Source of the DNA: Eubacteriales Family XIII. Incertae Sedis bacterium
GTDB taxonomy: Bacteria > Bacillota > Clostridia > Peptostreptococcales > Anaerovoracaceae
NCBI GenBank assembly: GCA_031281765.1
Contig: JAITEX010000150.1
Span: 1 to 18,406, forward strand
Direction: 5' to 3'
Length of the DNA: 18,406 nucleotides
A program made the translations under genes and the position numbers. Shown piece by piece: positions 1 through 9,000 of the stretch. Position 1 is the first letter of the stretch; every line of letters begins with the position of its first letter. The notes under the pieces are model-generated. The model was not told where the DNA came from and searched no databases. It worked only from the letters and a program-made list of their open reading frames with translations.

Positions 1-3000
1 GGCTTGTCACAGATTGCCGACATCATTGAGAAACCTTTCCCGGACGGGAAATATATCATCGTGGAAGATTCGCTGACCCTCGGTGCGCATACCTATACGC
101 CCGCGAGCCAGGATTCGCCCTATACGTTTATCACAAAGGACGATGGCGTAAAAGTCACCATTGAAGCCGGTAAATACGATTGTACGCCGACCGATAGTAC
201 GGGAAGTTCCAATCTCTATAAACACGCAAGCGGCATGCTACTTGCGAACCGCGCCAACTGGAGCGAGCTTGTTATTGACAGCCGCGTCTTCGACCCGACG
301 GCTCAGAACCCGTACATCGGCACTTCCGCATTCCCGTTTAACTACAGGATAACAAATATCGATACGAAACAGGTATGGACGGCTTCGCAGTCTTCAGGTT
401 GGGATCCAACAGAGGCAGTGTACAGAATGCTGCTGCCGGCGGGGAATTATATGGTGGAGGCGGAAGGCCCGGATACGGCGCCAAACCGGACGATGGTAGC
501 AAGCAGGGCTTCGGGCGCTTCTCAGGGTAATTCCAACGGCGTGGCTATCAAATTAGGCAGCAGTACAACTGCGCTGCATGACGCGACGGTGAGCGTCAAT
601 CCCTACTTGAACACAACGGATATTGATATGGCGTCCTCACAAAACACCGTCGTATTTGTGCAGGCATATGCGCCGACGGTGAAAATCACAAAACAGAGTA
701 CGGATACAAACGGAGGGCTTCCGGGCGCCGTATTTACGCTGTACAAGCTGAACGCCTCAAGCAATGCCTACGAAAAAACAAATATCTCGGCAGTTTCCGA
801 CGGTACTACTCACAACAATGTCACCTTCCCGTATCTATCGGCAGGCGAATATATAGCCGTTGAGACAGAGATACCCGATGGCCACGCGTCAAACCTTGAT
901 CTCACAGTTTTTTCGGGCGCTCCGGCCTCTGTTTTGGCCTCAAGCGTACCGGCGGGCATTACAGAATTTTCTGTCACGCAAAGTGATTATGCGCAAAGCG
1001 CCTACGCCGCGATTCAAAAGGGCGTTGATCTGACCGAAAACAAGGTGGCAAACAAGCTGAACAAGAATACCCCCGCCTATACCATCGCGCTGAAAGCCCG
1101 TGACGCGGTAAGCGGCGCCGATATGTCTCCGGCCAAATTCAGGGTATATAAAAATACCGGAAACGATGAGAACCCGATATGGACGCCTTCGGGTGATGAG
1201 TTGACGACCTACGCAAGCGGTTGGGAAATGGTAACAGATTCCGGAGGATCATTGCGGCTTGGCCCGGGTGAATACAAAGTGGTCCAAACCGGGCTCCCGG
1301 ATGCCGCTGCCGGTTCATACGCAATGACGGGTGAAGCCGTCTACTTCAAAGTGGATGCGACGGGATTGCCGACACTGACAAAATGGACGCAGCAGGACAA
1401 TCAGGTCACGACGCCAAACGGGATCATCAATTATTCCGCCTTTTCGGCTTCCACGGCTGCGAAAAATATACAGATCAGCTTCGGGCAGGTAAAACAGCCC
1501 GGGGTTAACTTCAAAAAATTCGGCGAGACAAACGAGATTCGGGATGATAAGCTCGAAACGATACCTCTGCATGGCGGACAATTCAGGGTCTATTATTACG
1601 ATACCGCAGGCAATAAAGTATATATTGATCTTGATTCGGACAAAGACGGCGTTCAGGATACGACATACGCTCAGAACGACCCTCATCGCGGCGAACTCGC
1701 AGGCTTGTACGGAGATACGCAATTTGACCCGTTGAAAACCTACTATTTGGAAGAAACCCGGACGCCCGCCTATCAGGGATTGGATGACACGCTTGTGGTA
1801 TATCGTAAAAACCCGGATATCGAGTTCAAATTCGAGCCGGACAGCGACGGAAAAACATTCAAAGCCAAAGTAAAGGGAGCGGACGGCGTCAACGGATACG
1901 GCAAAAAAGAGAAATATGTATCGTGGGAAACCTCGTTTTTCAAAATAACGAACTATATTGAGCCTTATTATATCCATATCACGAAACTTCCCGTACGTCC
2001 TGTCGGCGACACCAACGCAAAATATGAAACCGGCCCTAACAGCGGAGAGTCTCTCGATTTTGGCAAGAGTCAGGCTGAGACCGGAAGAACGCCGCAACCC
2101 GGTGAGATGACCATTGACTATAAATCTCAAGCTGAAAAAGAGAGCGGATGGGCGAATCTCCATGTAAATAATGCGAAATTTCCGGTCTATCAGGTAGATC
2201 CGCTGACGAATGACCTTGTAGACGCCGATACGAGCACCCCGAAGATAGATCCGCTGCAGGTGCTCGTCACTGCGACAAACGGAACCGATTCCGTCAATGA
2301 TGCGCTGAGCGCGCAGCTGCCCCCGGGCAAATACTGGATACAGGAATCCGCACCCGCAATAAATTTCGCTCCGCCGGGAGATTTCTCCAATATGGACGGC
2401 GGAAATAAATACAATCAGAGCAGTTCACTCTATAAGAACAATGCGGCGTCCGGCATGGGCGTAAATATAAAGAACCCCGCTACGAGTCCGGAGGTAGATG
2501 ACTGGTCTCCGTCTTCAGGTGTAAAAGATGAGAAAGGCGCCGGGTTTATGATTGAAATACCGGAAATGCCTGACCCGGATACGAGTGACGCGGAAAGGAC
2601 CTATGAACTTGTCCTCGGAAATTCGACCCGTCTCGACTCAGGACAAAGTCGTAGCCCGGATACATGGATCCAGGTGCACGCCTGGAAGAACGGCGCATCC
2701 CGCCTGCCGTGGAGCGGCACGGCGCCATTCAACATGAAATGGGACGAGAATGCAAACGGCGCCGGAAAGGGCGCGTGGATCGAAGACCCGAGCAATCAGG
2801 TAGGGCGTCTTTCGGGCGTTCGTTTCCATCTGTCCCCGGCTATCTATACGGGGACGGCGTACACAAAAGCCGACCTTAATGATCCGAAGAACTATACGGA
2901 GCTGCCGACTATAGACAATAAACACCTCGACAACCTCGTTTCCAAGAAAAAGGAATCCATGGTGTCCCAATGGATTCCGATAAGCCGGGTATTTGGCGGC

Positions 3001-6000
3001 GCAAAATTTGAGGGTAACGCTTCATCAGGCTTCAAAGTTACGAATGCGGTTTCCAATCCGAACGACCCCATGGACGTCCATATTGACTGGGAAGCGTGGG
3101 TAGGCAATAACCCCGTCAGGTTCGAGGAGGCAAAGAAACTTTCCGATCCTTCAAACCACGCCGATATTAAAGAGCAGCCGTATTTCGGTTGGGGCGTCGT
3201 CTGGGTTGAAGACAGGAGCAGTCTGCCGAGCGTATTTCAGGCCGAAGCGGATTCGGGTCACTTTGTCTCTTATGGTTCATTTGTAACGGGCGTTGACGGG
3301 ATGTTTTCGCAGAAACAAGATCCGTATAATAAGGCGTCCGATGCCTATGGAACAAATATGAAAGGCAATGCGAACGCGCCCGAAATAACAAATGTACGCG
3401 GCATCGGCACGCTTGAGGTGATAAAGGAGCAGCTCGGTAGTCAAGGCAAGAGGATCAAAGGTGCTTCGTTTAACCTGTACCGGATACCGGACGCTTCGGT
3501 TGCGGCCCTTCATGCGGGAAGCCCCGCTTCGTGGAATGCGGCGGGCTTGAATGGCGTCGACTATGTGAAAACACGGTTCACTCCGGATACCGGGCATTTT
3601 TCCAACCTCGAAGCAGTGCCGGGCGGCAAAATCACCACCGCGGGCGACGGAGGTTTTGCCACGATGACCGGGCTGAAACCGGGTTACTATTACTTGCTTG
3701 AAACAGATGGCTCCGCTTCTTATAATACCTATGGGCAATACGATATTGATTACCCGGACGGCGCCTATATGCCGGCCGATTCAAATAATAACGCGTTCGG
3801 CAAGGATACGGAAGCTTCGTCAAAACTGATTGGCCCGATAGAGATATCCGACCGTAACGACAGCAATTTCATCGTTACGGTCAAAGATAAGAAAAAAGCG
3901 AGTATTGCAATACGGAATTGGTGGGGCAACGCATTGTTATATGATTCGTCATACACGGGGACCTACGGATTTACCGCGAAGCCTGCGGATTCCTCAGCCG
4001 GGCCCTATGTGGCGGCCGGCGCAAACCCACTTGAGATAGCCGATCTTGCGGACGGGGAGTATACGGTAAAACTTTCGGCGTTATCGGGCGACACACATTT
4101 TGTCATGAATCCCGATGTCGCTGCCGGGAAGCTGACCTTTACCGTCAAGGACGGCGTCTGCATGAACGTAAAACTTGACGGCGCGGAGCTCGATACCGCG
4201 CAGAACGGAAATGTATGGAAGACCGAAGCGGACGGCGCTATTACGATAAACGTGAACCATTCGGTCAGCGGCGCCCTTATTATACGGAAGGGCGGTATCG
4301 ACGCAAAAGGGGCTCTGAAAAATTATCTCGGAACGGCGGGCGCTGACGCTGTTCCGGCAAACCTCACGAGCGCGTCATTCCGGCTTGAAGTCAAAGATGG
4401 AAATGCGGAATGGTCGCTCGCGGCCTCCGAAGGGTCGGGCGGCATACTTACCTGGGATTCGGCGGATTTCGCCACCGGTATGATAGAAAGCCTTCCGGTC
4501 GGTAAGTACCGGATAAAGGAAATAGCCGTATCGGATCCGACCGCGTGGGAGATCGATACGGAGTGGGTGTACTTTGATATTCTGCCGGGCGGCGGCGCGG
4601 TTTACCTGACGAACAGCAACCGGCTTACCGGGCAGAAGCAGGACGGAACGGCAGGGAATCCGCTGCAAAGCTCCGTGAATGCTGACGTAAGATGGTTCTA
4701 CAACCGGAGCCAAAGCGGCACTCTGGGGATATACAAGCTGAACAGCGCATTGTCAAACACGAATATTGGCGGCGCTGCCTTCTACCTCTATCCGTCGGCG
4801 GACAGCAAAAACCCTTCGGGGCCGCCTGTCGCGAAACTCGAATACGGCAAGACGACGTATTATTCATGGCCTCAGGGTACGCCCGTAAATGCAGACCCGG
4901 CGCAGGACAGTTCGCATACGGACACCGTCGACAGCAGTTTCGGGAAATTCTACGCTGCGACGGTTCGCGGCGGGGACTATGTGGTAAGAGAAGTACAGAC
5001 GCCGTCCGAGGCCTACGCGCTGCGTCGCGGCTATGAACCCATTGCGGTGGCGCCCGGAAAAAACGGCATAGCTGTCGGCAGCTTTATGGGCTACGGAAAC
5101 GCCGGAAACGTCAACGCTATCGGTTTTCTCGACCCTCAGGTCCCGACGCTCAAGGTGAAAAAGACAGCGGATTATCCGTCGATAAGCGGTCTGCCCGCAC
5201 AGGACAAGCCCGTTGCAGGCTTCCCGTTTACGCTCTATAAGAGAATAAACGGCGTCATCGGAGACAATGTTTTCACGATATACGATGCGCAGAAAAACCC
5301 GTCGGGCAACTTTGTGGAGTATATGACACAGACATCCTGGCCGGGCGAGACAGAGGGCGCGCGCGAATACGGCATATCCGCTTTTCCGATTGACGAAGAG
5401 GGTGAATATCGTGTAATAGAAAAAAGCCTTGGCGTAAATCACGACTATCTCGGCTACAACCCGGACTTTGAAATACGGGGTAACGGCACGCTGCTCGGTA
5501 CGGGAAATTCCGTTTTCGCCTCTTATAATGCCGCGTCAAATGCGATAGATCTCAGCTATACGCCGCGTGACGCGAACTCCAAATGGGAATCCGCGGACAA
5601 TCTGATGACGGTCAAAAATCCGTTTACGGGTTATCAGGTTGCCGCAAAGAAGTTGGACTACTTTACGGGCAAACCCATTGCCGGCGCCACTTTCACGCTT
5701 TACGCAACCGAAGAGGACGCCAGGAATGAGACGAATCCGGTCCGGTTTGCGGCGGAGGCGCCGAATACGGCAACGGCGGATCCGGACGATCTTATCACGG
5801 TCATGCGTGAACAGAAATTTACCACCGATGAGAACGGCCTCGCATATTTCGACCCGTTTTTCCTGAGCCATAATGAGCACAGCCGCACCTACTGGATCCG
5901 CGAGACCGCGCCTCCGGACGGTTATGTGACGGACGAATGGTATGACGCGCGCATCAAAAAGGTCACTGTGACTGACAATCAGGGAAGCAACACGGCTGCG

Positions 6001-9000
6001 GCGATCTTCGCTGACGGGAAAGTTGACGAGCCGAAACTCCTCGCAGGCAAGTTCCATAATGCGTTGACATTCAGCCCCGCTTCGGCAACCTCGGTCAACA
6101 AGGGTTCGCTGACAACGGACTATGTCCTCATACCGCAGATTGGCACTACCTCCAAAATGTTAATGAAAAACAGGCTTCCGCTGTACGGATATACGATCAC
6201 CGATAATGACTTTACCTTCCGGAGCGGCAAAGTCGGCGAATATACCGACATAAAGGATTCCGTCATTTCTCCGAATAATATGCCGACATACAAAATCAAT
6301 ACGGTCAAGGTCAAACCATCATTTGCGTGGGCATCGGCCGCTGACGAAAAAGCCGGTAATGAAAAGGCCGCGGTTTGGGCGAATGTAATCGGAATTGCAG
6401 CGGACGGCACGGAAACCGCGCGGGGCTGGCAGCGGCTGACGGAAGAAAGGACCTGGCTGATCGGCGGTAGTTATACCGGGTTCAAGGTGATTTATTCCCA
6501 AATGGATCCGGCGGGCGAAAGCGCCACAGACGTCTACGGGAATACGGCGGGAGAGGCCGGATATTGGGTAGGTACGGGATTTGTGCCCGGAGAAATCACC
6601 TATAATGTGACCTTTGACCGGTTTTCCGCTATGGAGGACCAGCCCGAAATCACAAATATCCAAAACACCGCGGTAGTGACGGCTACGCACGGCTTCGGGG
6701 CGAACGCCAAGGTCCTCGAAAAAGTGACGGCCGGGGAGAATATCGACTTTGACGTAGCCGCCCGGCCAAAGATGTCCGTAACGAAAACCCTCGATACGGT
6801 CTTCGGGCATAAAGAGGACGGCAGCATGGACAGTTCAAATGAAAAGACGGATTTGCAAAATAAACCTCCTGAATCAGGGGACTATTTCGATTACACACTG
6901 ACACTGGAAAACGATTCTGCGGAAGACGCAGGCCTTGTGTATCCGATACTGATAGACTATTTCGAGAAAGATGCGATGACGCTTGTCGGGTATAAACTGA
7001 CGATACCGGGCAGTTCCGCTCCCTACACAAAATCGTGGGAAGGCGAACCCGATAATGAATGGACCGGCTTTAAAAACCACGGAAATGCCTATGCGGTTTG
7101 GAAATTCCCTGACCTGACGCTTGGTAAGGGTGAAGCAATCACCGTGAAGGTACGCGTAAGGCTCAACGGTATAGTCCCGCGTTCCCATATACTAAACGAA
7201 GCCTACGGTACGAGCGGCGTACCGCTTGCGGTATCGGGCGACTACCCGACGGGCGCATCGTTTGAAGCAATGGATATGAAGGGTTCCAACGCTGTTTATA
7301 TCGGAAGCGCAGCGAACGCGAAATACCAGCGGCCGGCTTCATCGGCGAATACGGCAGCGGAATATTATGCGAAACTTTCAGCGCTCGGCGACGAGGACTT
7401 TATGCAGAGCGGCGGCAGGAACCTCTTTGTGCGTGCCGCAACCGATGATATACCCATAGTCCCCGCGAGTTCCGTTCAGGCGCAGAAATCCGTGATGATA
7501 AACGACAGCGGCATATGGCATACCGACGAGGACCGGGAACCGGTAGACGTAGGCTTTGGCGACACGGTCACCTACCGGCTGCGCATACAGACACCGGCAG
7601 GGACGGAAACCAAAGGGCTGAAAATGTATGATTTGCTACCCTATACGGATGACAGCCGTTCCACTGCGTGGAACGCGGAATTGTTACACCAATTCCGGCT
7701 GACCGGGGCATATGATGTCAACATCTCAACCGTCGGTTCCCCGCAGGTGGCGCAGAAGTCGACAACAAGTAGGCTCACTTCCCGTGAGAGCCTCCGTACA
7801 ACGTCATTCAACCCCGGGCTTGCGGAGGACGCCACAGCGGTGTGCTTTGACTTTGCCGGCACGACCATACCCGGCAACTCGATAATCACGGTGGAATATA
7901 AACTTAAGCTGGTTAAACCGGGTGAGGGCGGCGCCCCGGAAACGCCGGACATCGATGAACTGCTTGCGGCGAATGCGCTAAAGACAGCGGGAAATTCCAT
8001 AGACGCGAGTATACCGTTCTATGATAGAGGCGCGTCTCAGCCGTTTACAACCGTCGAAATAATGAAGCAGGACGCCGTCTATCTCAGGCTGCGCGCTCCA
8101 TCCGCACAGATAACGGGCACGGTATGGGAAGACCGCAATATCAACGGGATTCGCGGAGACAGCCCATCGGCCCGGGCTGCGCTTGCAAAGGAACGCGCCG
8201 ATTCTCCCGATACCGCGATGAACGGCGTGGCCGTCAAACTGCACAAATACGTCGGCGGCGCGGAAGTATTCAAGCCGGAAGCCGGCGCTGCAGCCGGCAG
8301 TTGGGAAGAAACGACGACCTCAAGTTCGGGCAGCTATAGCTTTAAGGACCTTGAAAGTTCGTACGGCACGGCGGACGCGAATGCAATTACCTACCGGGTC
8401 GAAGTGGCGGCGCCGGCGCCGGAATATTACTTTACGACGAAGGCAGCGGACGCCGCCGGGTCGAATGATTCCGATGTCTTCGGACGCGAAAAGAACGGCG
8501 CGCAGCATAAGGACGCCGGTTTTTCATCGGCAATACCGGTGAATACGGCCGCCGTCATTGACGCCGGCCTCTACCGGAAATCCGATATGAGGGGCAAGGT
8601 CTGGCGGGATAGCAACAGGGACGGACGGCAGAGCCCCGCCGAGTCCGGTATGAGCGGCGTAACCGTCGTATTACAGAAGTCCGCGGACGGCCGTGTCTGG
8701 ACCACCGCGACTAAGTATATCGGCGGATCCGCGCCGGCCTCCGCGGTCTCAGGTCTGTTCACCGGCATCTACGCTTTGAACGGTTTGGAACTGCCCTACG
8801 GTGATACAAACCACTACCGCCTGCTGTACAACAAGAGCGGCGTGGAAAGCGCTACCCGTATATACCGTTGGACGGCAAAGGATAGAGGCGACGATGTCGC
8901 GGATTCGGATGTGACGCCCTGGAAGGACGATTTGTCCGCACCCGGCGCGAGTACCACATTGGATAACGCCATAGCAGGCCCAAACTCGAACCTCGGCTAC

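Noticed and set aside
4..6. TTG at base 4 as the start of the giant gene
   Set aside because: The frame is open to base 1, there is no room for a ribosome site, and no signal peptide follows. The first residues already resemble the end of a Cna-B module.
1315..2163. Long open frame on the minus strand opposite the giant gene (282 codons)
   Set aside because: It lies wholly within the giant gene, has no ribosome site or recognisable domain, and its composition is that of a shadow frame.
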